Shown here: positions 17,527 through 25,942 of the stretch, one piece after another | Layout of the letters: each line of letters opens with the position of its first letter | How positions within the stretch are numbered: position 1 is the first letter of the stretch | Assembly: GCF_018256155.1 (NCBI RefSeq) | Contig: NZ_JAERLY010000004.1 | Coordinates: 1-64,000, forward strand | Length of the DNA: 64,000 bases | Reading direction: 5' to 3' | Source: Gluconobacter sp. Dm-62 | Lineage (GTDB): Bacteria; Pseudomonadota; Alphaproteobacteria; Acetobacterales; Acetobacteraceae | Made by a program: the position numbers and the translations under genes | The notes under the pieces: model-generated | What the model saw: the letters and a program-made list of their open reading frames with translations, nothing else | What the model was told of the DNA's origin: nothing | The model's database searches: none

Positions 17527-19737
17527 TCAGCGCCCCCGGCCACGCTTCTTTTTCGCGGGATCATACCCGCCCCCACCTGGCCCCAAAGGCACAGGCGTCT
17601 TCGGAGCTTTCCGCGCGCCCGGACGCCCTGCCGTCGAAGACGCAATCGGCGGCGGCTCCAGCCCCATATCGATCGCTTCCAGACGCTTGACCTCATCGCG
17701 CAGCCGCGCAGCCTGCTCAAAGTCCAGATTGGCCGCAGCCTCGCGCATCCGCTTTTCCAGATCCTGGATCGTCGCGGGCAGCGACTTGCCGACAAACTGT
17801 TCCGTATCGCCAGCCCCGTCCGGCGCCACCGTCACATAATCCTGCTCGAACACCGACGACAGCGCATCCCCGATCTTCGAGCGCACCGTCATCGGCGTAA
17901 TGCCATGCGTCTCGTTCCACTCCGTCTGCCGCGCCCGACGCCGCGCCGTCTCTTCGATGGCGAATTTCAGACTGTCCGTCATCTTGTCCGCATAAAGCAG
18001 CACACGTCCCTCAACGTTACGCGCCGCACGCCCGATCGTCTGAATCAGGGAAGTCTTGGACCGCAGGAACCCTTCCTTGTCCGCATCAAGGATGGCCACA
18101 ACCGAACATTCCGGAATATCGAGCCCCTCACGCAGCAGGTTGATCCCCACCAGCACGTCAAACGCTCCGAGCCGCAGATCACGGATGATCTCGATCCGTT
18201 CCAGCGTATCCACATCCGAATGCAGATACCGGACCTTGACGCCCGCCTCCCCGAGATAATCCGTCAGATCCTCAGCCATCCGCTTGGTCAGCGTCGTCAC
18301 CAGAACACGACCGCCTTTGCTGATCGCATCCCGGCATTCATGCAGCAGATCATCAACCTGCCCTTCGACAGGCCGCACATCCGTCACCGGATCAATCAGC
18401 CCCGTCGGACGGATGATCTGCTCAGCAAACACACCCGCCGTCTGCTCCATTTCCCAGGGCCCCGGCGTCGCCGACACGAAAATCGACTGCGGCCGGAACG
18501 CATTCCACTCCCCGAACGCGAGCGGACGGTTGTCGATGCAGGACGGCAGGCGGAACCCGTAATCCGACAGCACGCTTTTCCGCGCCCTGTCCCCACGCTC
18601 CATCCCGCCGATCTGCGGCACCGTGACATGGCTTTCATCAACGATCAGCAGCGCATCTTCCGGCAGATATTCGAACAATGTCGGCGGCGGGTCTCCCGGA
18701 CCACGCCCCGACAGATAGCGCGAGTAGTTCTCGATCCCCTTGCACGCCCCCGTCGTCTCGATCATTTCCAGATCGAACGTGGTCCGCTGCGACAGGCGCT
18801 CCGCCTCCAGCAGTTTGCCTTCTTCAGTAAACTGCGTCAGCCGCCCTCGAAGCTCGTTCTTGATCCCGATCATCGCCTGATTGAGCGTCGGTCGCGGCGT
18901 CACGTAATGCGAGTTCGCATAGACGCTGATTTCCGCCAGATCTGCCGTCTTGTTCCCCGTCAGCGGATCGAACTCCACGATCTGGTCGATCTCATCGCCA
19001 AACAGCGACACCCGCCAGGCCCGGTCCTCGTTCTGCACCGGGAAGATGTCGATCTGCTCGCCCCGGACCCGGAACGTCCCGCGTTCGAACGCCGCATCAT
19101 TGCGCCGGTACTGCAACTCCACCAGCGCCTTGATCAGCCGCTCACGGTCAATGGTGCCCCCAACCTCAAGCCGCACCACCATCTTTGAATACGTCTCGAC
19201 CGATCCGATACCGTAAATGCACGACACAGATGCCACGATGATGACGTCATTACGCTCCAGCAGCGCCTGCGTGGCCGCATGGCGCATCCGGTCGATCTGC
19301 TCGTTGATCTGGCTATCCTTCTCGATATACGTGTCCGACCGCGGCACATACGCCTCCGGCTGGTAGTAATCGTAGTAAGACACGAAATACTCGACCGCAT
19401 TATCCGGAAAGAACTGCTTCATCTCCCCGTAAAGCTGCGCCGCCAGCGTCTTGTTTGGGGCGAGGATGAGCGTCGGCTTCTGCGTCGCCTCAATCACTTT
19501 CGCCATACTGAACGTCTTGCCGGACCCCGTAACGCCCAGCAGAACCTGGTCCCGCTCGCCGCCCTCAACACCCTTCACAAGCTCCGCAATTGCCGTCGGC
19601 TGATCGCCCGCTGGTTCATAGTCCGACTTGACGACAAGCTTGCGCGTCTTGGGTTTGACGGGCTGCTTCTCGGGGAGAAACTGCGTCAGAGGCATCGACA
19701 CGGCATTGCGAACGGAAGAGGAAGATTTTGTGGCCAT
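17527..19737 (-). CDS. uvrB: Excinuclease ABC subunit B
   Basis: About 736 residues. Walker [13 protein letters not shown], the beta-hairpin that inserts at lesions ([16 protein letters not shown]), [13 protein letters not shown], helicase motif VI region QTIGRAARN, and a C-terminal UVR motif ([20 protein letters not shown]) are all present. A Pro/Gly/Lys-rich tail closes it ([21 protein letters not shown] without its last residue is typical low complexity). The start is placed at 19737 or 19740; no clear Shine-Dalgarno is visible, and in-frame ATGs exist from 19785 to 19695. No alphaproteobacterial GTTC-N7-GTTC SOS box was seen upstream. Confidence 0.96.
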   Translation of the reverse strand: MATKSSSSVRNAVSMPLTQFLPEKQPVKPKTRKLVVKSDYEPAGDQPTAIAELVKGVEGGERDQVLLGVTGSGKTFSMAKVIEATQKPTLILAPNKTLAAQLYGEMKQFFPDNAVEYFVSYYDYYQPEAYVPRSDTYIEKDSQINEQIDRMRHAATQALLERNDVIIVASVSCIYGIGSVETYSKMVVRLEVGGTIDRERLIKALVELQYRRNDAAFERGTFRVRGEQIDIFPVQNEDRAWRVSLFGDEIDQIVEFDPLTGNKTADLAEISVYANSHYVTPRPTLNQAMIGIKNELRGRLTQFTEEGKLLEAERLSQRTTFDLEMIETTGACKGIENYSRYLSGRGPGDPPPTLFEYLPEDALLIVDESHVTVPQIGGMERGDRARKSVLSDYGFRLPSCIDNRPLAFGEWNAFRPQSIFVSATPGPWEMEQTAGVFAEQIIRPTGLIDPVTDVRPVEGQVDDLLHECRDAISKGGRVLVTTLTKRMAEDLTDYLGEAGVKVRYLHSDVDTLERIEIIRDLRLGAFDVLVGINLLREGLDIPECSVVAILDADKEGFLRSKTSLIQTIGRAARNVEGRVLLYADKMTDSLKFAIEETARRRARQTEWNETHGITPMTVRSKIGDALSSVFEQDYVTVAPDGAGDTEQFVGKSLPATIQDLEKRMREAAANLDFEQAARLRDEVKRLEAIDMGLEPPPIASSTAGRPGARKAPKTPVPLGPGGGGYDPAKKKRGRGR

Positions 19738-19906
19738 CATGGCAAGATGGGAAACCCCGTGACACAGGGCAAGAGGCATCTGCACAGAGGCCCGAAAGGA
19801 CAGTATTCCGCCTGCGTATCTTTATGACATTTTATTGCTGAAAGGGATGGAGGGACTCGCAGCCCGGCGGTATCAACACCCATGTCTCTTTGAAGGAAGA
19901 ACCGTC

Positions 19907-20320
19907 ATGGACGTCCAGACGATCGAGCAGACCTATAATCAGCTCCAGCAGCAGGCCCAGCAATCCGCGCAGGCGCTTCAGGCCCTCGGCTCCAAAATGC
20001 AGGCTGCCGCCCAGACCGGCGACATGCAGGCCCGCGAATGGTCTCTCGACCTGCGTGAACTCGCCCTCGCCTTCCAGGCCGAACAGCAGCAGGTCACGAA
20101 CCTCCTGCAACAGCTCCATGCTGCCCTTGCCAACGCCCAGCAGGATTACGGCACGCAGGCCACCTATCAGGCCCCGACGCCGCAGGTCCCTGTCCAGCCA
20201 GTCCAGTCCGTACCGGACAATAATTTCGTTTCGAACATCCTCAATTCCGGATTCGCCCGCTCCGTCGAAGCCGGCGCCGGATTCAGCATCGGCAACGATC
20301 TGATCAAGGAAATCTTCTGA
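19907..20320 (+). CDS. Hypothetical Gln-rich coiled-coil protein, 137 aa
   Basis: Residues 1-80 are a Gln/Ala-rich heptad pattern (EQTYNQLQQQAQQSAQALQA and EQQQVTNLLQQLHAAL), expected to form a helical hairpin. A Pro/Gln linker (QAPTPQVPVQPVQSVP) follows, then a conserved-looking tail (DNNFVSNILNSGFARSVEAG). GAAGGAAG upstream fixes the ATG. I do not recognise it. It is divergent from uvrB and followed by the long AT-rich gap. Confidence 0.65.
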   Translation: MDVQTIEQTYNQLQQQAQQSAQALQALGSKMQAAAQTGDMQAREWSLDLRELALAFQAEQQQVTNLLQQLHAALANAQQDYGTQATYQAPTPQVPVQPVQSVPDNNFVSNILNSGFARSVEAGAGFSIGNDLIKEIF

Positions 20321-20550
20321 TTTTCACACGATGTTTCTGAACTGATTTTTCCGGTACCCCTGCCCGGTAACCCACAGACACCCAACCCGGACCCGGCTGA
20401 CCACCGGGTCAAGTCCTCTCCCCGCCTCAGGTTTCATTCAACAGAAACAAACCGTCTCCCGGTGCAGTTTTCAAAGAGGCTCCAAGAAATCATATACGAA
20501 AACAGAACGCTCTCATTAGAAACCCACGTCATGCGTCGTGGAATAAATTA

Positions 20551-20568
20551 AAATTCTTTCAAGAATTT
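20551..20568. repeat. 18-bp palindrome AAATTCTT-TC-AAGAATTT
   Basis: Perfect 8-bp arms with a 2-base centre, 230 bp before the receptor start. Likely an operator or a chance AT-rich palindrome. Confidence 0.5.
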
Positions 20569-20602
20569 GTTTTCAATAATCAAATGAATAAAAATCATTC
20601 TC

Positions 20603-20637
20603 CCTGAATACAGATCATATATTTGCCTGTATTCAGG
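20603..20637. repeat. Perfect 11-bp inverted repeat with 13-base spacer
   Basis: CCTGAATACAG and CTGTATTCAGG. No T-tract follows on either side, so a protein-binding site or RNA stem fits better than an intrinsic terminator. Confidence 0.6.
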
Positions 20638-20801
20638 AAAACCGCACCCACTCTGCTTACTGAAGCGAGGCGACAGGTGATGTATTTATGAAACATAGTG
20701 AAAAAACCGTGCGATTTTGCCAACAAATATGTTGTTATGTTTCTTTTTTATGACGTAGCGTGACCTTCAGGATTTACTTGGACAAGAATTAGGACCAGCC
20801 C

Positions 20802-23219
20802 GTGCAGTCAGACTTGGGACGATATCTCTTATCCGGTGTCGCGTTGATCGGCCTTCTGATCAGCCCGGCTCAAGCCGCTACTACCGATCATAAAACGCAT
20901 CCGCATCGTTCGAACCACACCCGGACCACAGCGCCCGCACACCACGCGCAGCCTGCCCGTGCCCACAAGCACGTGGAAGTGGCGTCCGGCTCCGAAGACA
21001 TGACCGTTCATGCGCAGCGCAGAGGCTCCCACAGCGCGGTGGAAGTCGTCACACGCGAAACGATGGATCACTTCGTCGCCGGCACCAGCCCGATGCAGAT
21101 CCTCGCCCTCACGACACCCGGCGCGAACTTCGCCTCCGATGACGCTTTCGGTCTCGATACGGTCGCCAACACCCTCTATGTCCGCGGCTTCAACCAGACC
21201 CAGCTCGGTGTCTCGCTCGATGGTATCCCGATGGGTGGCCAGGGCTTCCACAACTGGAACGGCCTCGGCGTCGACCAGATGGAAATCCAGGAAAACATCA
21301 GCAGCCTGACCATGTCCCAGGGCGCAGGCGCACTGGACACGCCCTCGGCACAGACGCTCGGCGGCGCCATCACCTTCACCTCAGCGGATCCGTCCGACAA
21401 AGCCGGCGGCCAGATCAGCCAGCTCTTCGGCAGCTATAACGGCTTCAGAACCTTCGGCCGGGTGGACAGTGGCAAGCTGAACGCCAGCGGCACCAAGTTC
21501 TACGCCGCCTATGCTCGCACGGATCAGGATCTGTGGAAAGGATATGGGGACCAGCAGGAACAGCAGGCCAATTTCAAACTGGTCCAGCCCGTCGGTGACC
21601 GCGGCAAGATCACGGCTGTCTTCGACTACTCGAATTTCGAGCAGTACAACTACCTCAGCCTGACGAAGAACATGTGGCAGAAGATGGGACGCAACACGAC
21701 CTATCTGAAACCCAATTACGCCCTCGCCAAGGAATACGCCTATTACGCCCAGAATGGCGGTGTCCCCGCTGGTCTTGAAGGCGTCCTGTCCAACGACGAA
21801 ATCGGCGATTACGCCTATGACGGCACCCAGACCCAGAGAAACTACCTCTCGGCCATCACGGGCGAATTCCAGCTGTTCCCCAACGTCACATCCAAGACAA
21901 TCGCCTACGCGCATGTCTCGAACGGTGATTACAGCGCCACCAACCCGTTCCTGACCTCGCCAACCTCGCAGGTCCCAATGGCGATGGAAACCGGTCATCC
22001 CGACGTCCGCCGTCTGGGTTTCGTCCAGAATTTCGACATCCATGCCGGTCATCACAACGATATCAAGACCGGTATCTGGTACGAGAACGACCGCTTCAAT
22101 TACCCGATGATGATGTATGAAGATGGCGTCAATACGCCGCATTCCTCCATCGCCGACTTCAAAAACGGAACGACCTGGTGGGCGGATTCCTTCAACACCA
22201 ACACGTTCCAGTTCTATCTGCAGGACACATACCAGATCATTCCGGGCATGACCGTTGAAGCAGGCTTCCGTTCCCTGCTGCAGACAACGCATGGCGGAAC
22301 CAGCGTCGACAACACCAGCACGCTCTCGTCATGGGGCGTCTATTACAGCCACCCTGCGTCCGGTAACCTGACAGCCGCGAACGCGTTCCTTCCGCATTTC
22401 AACTTCGACTACCACTTCCTCAATCAGCACGAAGTCTATTTCGATATCGCTGAAAACATGCGGGCTTATGACTACTCGGCCCAGAGCTCCAGCGGCTCGC
22501 CCTGGTCCGGTCTCGGAAGCGCCTCCAACCCCGCACAGACCGTCTTCGACGAAAACAAGAAGTCCCTGCGTCCCGAGCGGACCTGGAACTACGTGGTCGG
22601 TTACCGCTTCAACTCCCACTTCTTCTCCGGAAGTGCCGATTTTTACCACACCGATTACTACAACCGCCTTGCCGCCATCACGAGCGGCTCCACCGGCAAT
22701 ACCTACAGCTCATTCATGAATGTGGGTCGGGAAACCATGAACGGCGCCGACGTCGCCGGTACGTTCCGCCCGCTGCCCGGTCTGGCCATCACCAACAGCT
22801 TCAGCTGGAACGATGCCACCTACGAAGACACGCATCTGCCGTATAACGGCGGTTACGTCAGCATCAAGGGCAAGCAGCAGGTTTACTACCCGAAGTTCAT
22901 GTACAAGGCTGACGTGAGCTACACATGGCACCGCGCAACCTTCAACTTCAACACGACGTACACAAGCGCACGCCAGATGACCTACACCAACGATGAGCAG
23001 ATCCCGGCTTACTGGACATCAAACCTCAACGTTGCTTACGATTTCGGCAAGGTCGGCTTCGCCCAGAACCTGAAGACCTCCTTCGGAATCACCAACCTGT
23101 ACAACCAGAACTATATCGGTGGCGTCTATGGCGCAGCATCCGTCGCCGGTGACGACAACGCCAACCTGTTTGTCGCAGCCCCGCGCGAATTCTTCGGAAC
23201 CGTCGCAGCACAGTTCTGA
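20802..23219 (+). CDS. TonB-dependent outer-membrane receptor
   Basis: 805 residues, GTG start. A signal peptide (YLLSGVALIGLLISPAQA) is followed by a His-rich segment (about residues 28-65, eight His), then a TonB-box-like EDMTVHAQRR, the plug (ALTTPGANFASDDAFGLDT; LYVRGFNQTQLGVSLDGIP; SQGAGALDTPSAQTLGGAI) and a 22-strand-type barrel ending in the outer-membrane signature FFGTVAAQF. It carries a ligand, usually a siderophore or another large metal complex, driven by TonB/ExbBD. The barrel is rich in Tyr/Asn. The substrate is not evident. The upstream regulatory gap is unusually elaborate; a PQQ dehydrogenase lies downstream. Confidence 0.92.
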   Translation: MQSDLGRYLLSGVALIGLLISPAQAATTDHKTHPHRSNHTRTTAPAHHAQPARAHKHVEVASGSEDMTVHAQRRGSHSAVEVVTRETMDHFVAGTSPMQILALTTPGANFASDDAFGLDTVANTLYVRGFNQTQLGVSLDGIPMGGQGFHNWNGLGVDQMEIQENISSLTMSQGAGALDTPSAQTLGGAITFTSADPSDKAGGQISQLFGSYNGFRTFGRVDSGKLNASGTKFYAAYARTDQDLWKGYGDQQEQQANFKLVQPVGDRGKITAVFDYSNFEQYNYLSLTKNMWQKMGRNTTYLKPNYALAKEYAYYAQNGGVPAGLEGVLSNDEIGDYAYDGTQTQRNYLSAITGEFQLFPNVTSKTIAYAHVSNGDYSATNPFLTSPTSQVPMAMETGHPDVRRLGFVQNFDIHAGHHNDIKTGIWYENDRFNYPMMMYEDGVNTPHSSIADFKNGTTWWADSFNTNTFQFYLQDTYQIIPGMTVEAGFRSLLQTTHGGTSVDNTSTLSSWGVYYSHPASGNLTAANAFLPHFNFDYHFLNQHEVYFDIAENMRAYDYSAQSSSGSPWSGLGSASNPAQTVFDENKKSLRPERTWNYVVGYRFNSHFFSGSADFYHTDYYNRLAAITSGSTGNTYSSFMNVGRETMNGADVAGTFRPLPGLAITNSFSWNDATYEDTHLPYNGGYVSIKGKQQVYYPKFMYKADVSYTWHRATFNFNTTYTSARQMTYTNDEQIPAYWTSNLNVAYDFGKVGFAQNLKTSFGITNLYNQNYIGGVYGAASVAGDDNANLFVAAPREFFGTVAAQF

Positions 23220-23232
23220 TCCAGCCGCCAAA

Positions 23233-23259
23233 ATCTGGCGCCCTTTACGGGTGCCAGAT
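23233..23259 (+). terminator. Hairpin after the TonB receptor gene
   Basis: ATCTGGC and GCCAGAT pair around an inner CCC/GGG, 14 bases after the stop. There is no T-tract, so termination efficiency is uncertain. Confidence 0.5.
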
Positions 23260-23295
23260 ACTGCGCGTGCCCACACAATCCCTCTGCGTCAAAAC

Positions 23296-23318
23296 ATATC
23301 ACATACATATTGTGATAT
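23296..23318. repeat. ATATCACA-N7-TGTGATAT palindrome
   Basis: Perfect 8-bp arms in the 292-bp gap between the receptor and the PQQ dehydrogenase. The half-sites recall CRP-family TGTGA/TCACA but in everted order, so it is not a classical CRP box. Probably an operator. Confidence 0.5.
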
Positions 23319-23352
23319 TATCATGCCAATTCCGTTATCACCGCTCATGCTA

Positions 23353-23368
23353 ATGTTATATTTAACAT
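23353..23368. repeat. ATGTTA-TATT-TAACAT palindrome
   Basis: Perfect 6-bp arms, 35 bases after the previous palindrome and in the likely promoter zone of the PQQ dehydrogenase. Confidence 0.45.
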
Positions 23369-23383
23369 AAGCACAAACGTGTC

Positions 23384-23431
23384 ATGCATCGTTCTGATCA
23401 ATCCTGATCCAAGGATTTCAGCCCGATGCAT
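23384..23431 (+). promoter_or_regulatory. Nested stem-loop in the leader of the PQQ dehydrogenase gene
   Basis: Outer arms ATGCATCG (23384-23391) and CGATGCAT (23424-23431) are perfect complements; an inner hairpin ATCCT-GATCCA-AGGAT lies at 23401-23416. It is 80 bases upstream of the start codon, whose ribosome site AGGAGG (23497-23502) is strong. Leader-RNA control or a protein site are both possible. Confidence 0.4.
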
Positions 23432-23511
23432 ACCCGATCACCTCGTCTTCCCTGCGGAATGGCCCAAAGCCCAGCCCGCCAGACGCCTCCCTGCGCAGGA
23501 GGCCTCTTCAA

Positions 23512-25875
23512 ATGAACAGCGGTCCCCGCGTCCTCTCGATGATCATCGGAATTCTGGGCGCCCTTATGGCGGCCTTCCTGATCCTCGAAGGTCTCCACCT
23601 CATCGTTCTCGGCGGCTCATGGTTCTATACCCTTGCCGGTATCGCGCTGGCCGCCTGCAGCTATTACATGATCCGTCGCAACATCCTCTCGACATGGATC
23701 GCCCTCGGCCTCCTGCTCGCGACGATCCTGTGGTCTCTCGCAGAGGTCGGCATCAGCTTCTGGCCCAGCTTCTCCCGCCTGATCGTGTTCCTGTGCGTCG
23801 CCCTGACCGCGACCCTTATGGCCCCCTGGCTCAGCGGCCCCGGCCGGCGCTACTTCACCCGCCCCGTCACAGGCGCCACATCCGGCGCTCTCGGTGCGGT
23901 CATCGTGGCCTTCCTGGCCGGCATGTTTCAGGTCCACCCGACCATCGCCCCGCAGGACACCACGCACCCGCAGGACACCGCATCCGCAAACGAGCCCGAT
24001 CAGACCGGCCATGACTGGCCCGCCTATGGCCGCACGGCTTCCGGCACGCGCTACGCCAGCTTCACGCAGATCAACCGGGACAATGTCGGCAAGCTCCGCG
24101 TCGCCTGGACCTACCGCACCGGCGACATGGCGCTGAACGGCGCCGAATTTCAGGGCACCCCCATCAAGATCGGCGATACGGTCTATATTTGCTCACCCCA
24201 CAACATCGTCTCGGCGCTCGACCCCGACACCGGCACGGAAAAGTGGAAGTTCGACCCCCACGCCCAGACAAAAGTCTGGCAGCGCTGCCGCGGCGTCGGC
24301 TACTGGCATGACAGCACGGCCACGGACGCCAACGCGCCCTGCGCCTCCCGCATCGTCATCACCACGATCGATGCGCGCCTCATCACCATCGACGCCCGCA
24401 CTGGCCAGGCCTGCACGGATTTCGGAACGAACGGCAACGTCAATCTCCTGACCGGCCTCGGCCCCACAGCACCGGGCTCCTACTACCCGACAGCAGCCCC
24501 CCTCGTGGCGGGTGACATCGTGGTCGTCGGCGGCCGCATCGCCGATAACGAACGCACCGGCGAACCTTCCGGCGTCGTCCGCGGCTATGACGTCCGCACG
24601 GGCACACTGGTCTGGGCCTGGGACGCCACCAACCCGCATCGCGGCACCACACCGCTGGCAGAGGGCGAAATCTATCCCGCCGAAACCCCCAACATGTGGG
24701 GCACCGCCAGCTACGATCCCAAACTCAACCTCGTCTTCTTCCCACTCGGCAACCAGACCCCCGACTTCTGGGGCGGCGACCGCAGCAAGGCCTCGGATGA
24801 ATACAACGACGCCTTCGTCGCCGTGGACGCCAAAACCGGCGACGAACGCTGGCACTTCCGCACCGCCAACCACGATCTCGTGGATTACGACGCCACCGCC
24901 CAGCCCATCCTCTACGACATCCCGGACGGCCATGGCGGCACCCGACCGGCGATCATCGCCATGACCAAGCGCGGCCAGATTTTCGTGCTCGACCGCCGCG
25001 ACGGCACCCCAATCGTCCCCGTGGAAATGCGCAAAGTCCCACAGGACGGCGCACCCGAGCACCAGTACCTGTCCCCCGTGCAACCCTATTCCGCCCTCTC
25101 GGTCGGAGCAGAGCGGCTGAAGGCCAGCGACATGTGGGGCGGCACGATCTTCGACCAGCTCCTCTGCCGCATCCAGTTCGCCTCCTACCGCTATGAAGGC
25201 GAATTCACCCCCGTCAACGAGAAACAGGCCACCATCATCTATCCGGGCTATTACGGCGGCATCAACTGGGGCGGCGGCGCCGTGGATGAAAGCACTGGAA
25301 CGCTGCTGGTCAACGACATCCGCATGGCCCAGTGGGGCAAGTTCATGAAGCAGGAAGAAGCCCGCCGCAGCGGCTTCAAACCCAGCTCCGAAGGCGAATA
25401 TTCCGAACAGAAAGGCACCCCCTGGGGCGTCGTCCGCTCAATGTTCTTCTCCCCCGCTGGTCTCCCCTGCGTGAAACCGCCTTATGGCACGATGAACGCC
25501 ATCGACCTGCGCAGCGGCAAGGTCAAATGGAGCATGCCCCTCGGCACCATCCAGGACATGCCCATCCACGGCATGGTCCCCGGCCTCGCCATCCCACTCG
25601 GAATGCCGACCATGAGCGGCCCGCTGGCCACCCATACCGGTCTGGTGTTCTTCTCCGGCACGCTCGACAATTACGTCCGCGCGCTCAACACCGACACTGG
25701 CGAAGTCGTCTGGAAAGCCCGTCTCCCCGTCGCCTCACAGGCCGCTCCCATGAGCTACCTGTCCGACAAGACCGGCAGACAGTTCATCGTCGTCACCGCA
25801 GGCGGCCTGACCCGCTCCGGCGTCGACAAGAACCGCGGCGACTACGTCATCGCCTACGCCCTGCCCTCAGAATAA
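23512..25875 (+). CDS. Membrane-bound PQQ-dependent dehydrogenase, glucose/quinate/shikimate family
   Basis: 787 residues: five N-terminal membrane helices (about residues 5-140), then an eight-bladed PQQ propeller in the periplasm. Opening signature HDWPAYGRTASGTRYASFTQI, propeller repeats (DPDTGTEKWKFDP; DVRTGTLVWAWDA; DAKTGDERWHFRT), the catalytic Asp region NHDLVDYDATAQP (about 454-465), the PQQ-contact lysine in MTKRGQIFVLDRR (Lys486), MWGGTIFDQLLC and a WGGGAVDESTG segment are all seen. These enzymes oxidise sugars or polyols and pass electrons to ubiquinone. The stretch WQRCRGVGY lacks the histidine that precedes TCRGVSY in glucose dehydrogenases, so a substrate other than glucose (cyclitol, quinate, other polyol) is inferred. 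Confidence 0.88.
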   Translation: MNSGPRVLSMIIGILGALMAAFLILEGLHLIVLGGSWFYTLAGIALAACSYYMIRRNILSTWIALGLLLATILWSLAEVGISFWPSFSRLIVFLCVALTATLMAPWLSGPGRRYFTRPVTGATSGALGAVIVAFLAGMFQVHPTIAPQDTTHPQDTASANEPDQTGHDWPAYGRTASGTRYASFTQINRDNVGKLRVAWTYRTGDMALNGAEFQGTPIKIGDTVYICSPHNIVSALDPDTGTEKWKFDPHAQTKVWQRCRGVGYWHDSTATDANAPCASRIVITTIDARLITIDARTGQACTDFGTNGNVNLLTGLGPTAPGSYYPTAAPLVAGDIVVVGGRIADNERTGEPSGVVRGYDVRTGTLVWAWDATNPHRGTTPLAEGEIYPAETPNMWGTASYDPKLNLVFFPLGNQTPDFWGGDRSKASDEYNDAFVAVDAKTGDERWHFRTANHDLVDYDATAQPILYDIPDGHGGTRPAIIAMTKRGQIFVLDRRDGTPIVPVEMRKVPQDGAPEHQYLSPVQPYSALSVGAERLKASDMWGGTIFDQLLCRIQFASYRYEGEFTPVNEKQATIIYPGYYGGINWGGGAVDESTGTLLVNDIRMAQWGKFMKQEEARRSGFKPSSEGEYSEQKGTPWGVVRSMFFSPAGLPCVKPPYGTMNAIDLRSGKVKWSMPLGTIQDMPIHGMVPGLAIPLGMPTMSGPLATHTGLVFFSGTLDNYVRALNTDTGEVVWKARLPVASQAAPMSYLSDKTGRQFIVVTAGGLTRSGVDKNRGDYVIAYALPSE

Positions 25876-25887
25876 GAGCGCAGACAC

Positions 25888-25928
25888 AAAAAAAGGGGCG
25901 CTTCCCGCAAAGGAAGCGCCCCCTTTTC
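25888..25928. terminator. Bidirectional intrinsic terminator
   Basis: GGGGCGCTTCC and GGAAGCGCCCC form a perfect 11-bp stem with a 6-base loop, flanked by A7 and CTTTT. It serves the PQQ dehydrogenase and the convergent pepF/ubiB-like unit. Confidence 0.92.
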
Positions 25929-25942
25929 ATAACCAGAGCCCC

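Larger units (their letters stand above)
20321..20801. other. 481-bp intergenic region, AT-rich, with inverted repeats
   Basis: No credible gene. The left 130 bp is GC-rich and carries ACCCGG-N7-CCGGGT (20389-20407). From about 20480 to 20780 the DNA is far more AT-rich than its surroundings and holds several palindromes (listed separately) plus CAACA-AATA-TGTTG at 20721-20734 and AATGA-N7-TCATT at 20583-20599. The second of these loosely resembles a Fur-type site. It presumably controls the TonB receptor. Confidence 0.6.

Noticed and set aside
19787-19906. Search for an SOS (LexA) box upstream of uvrB
   Set aside because: No GTTC-N7-GTTC or close variant found.
20389-20408. ACCCGG-N7-CCGGGT after the 19907-20320 gene, considered as a terminator
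   Set aside because: Short stem without a T-tract on either strand.
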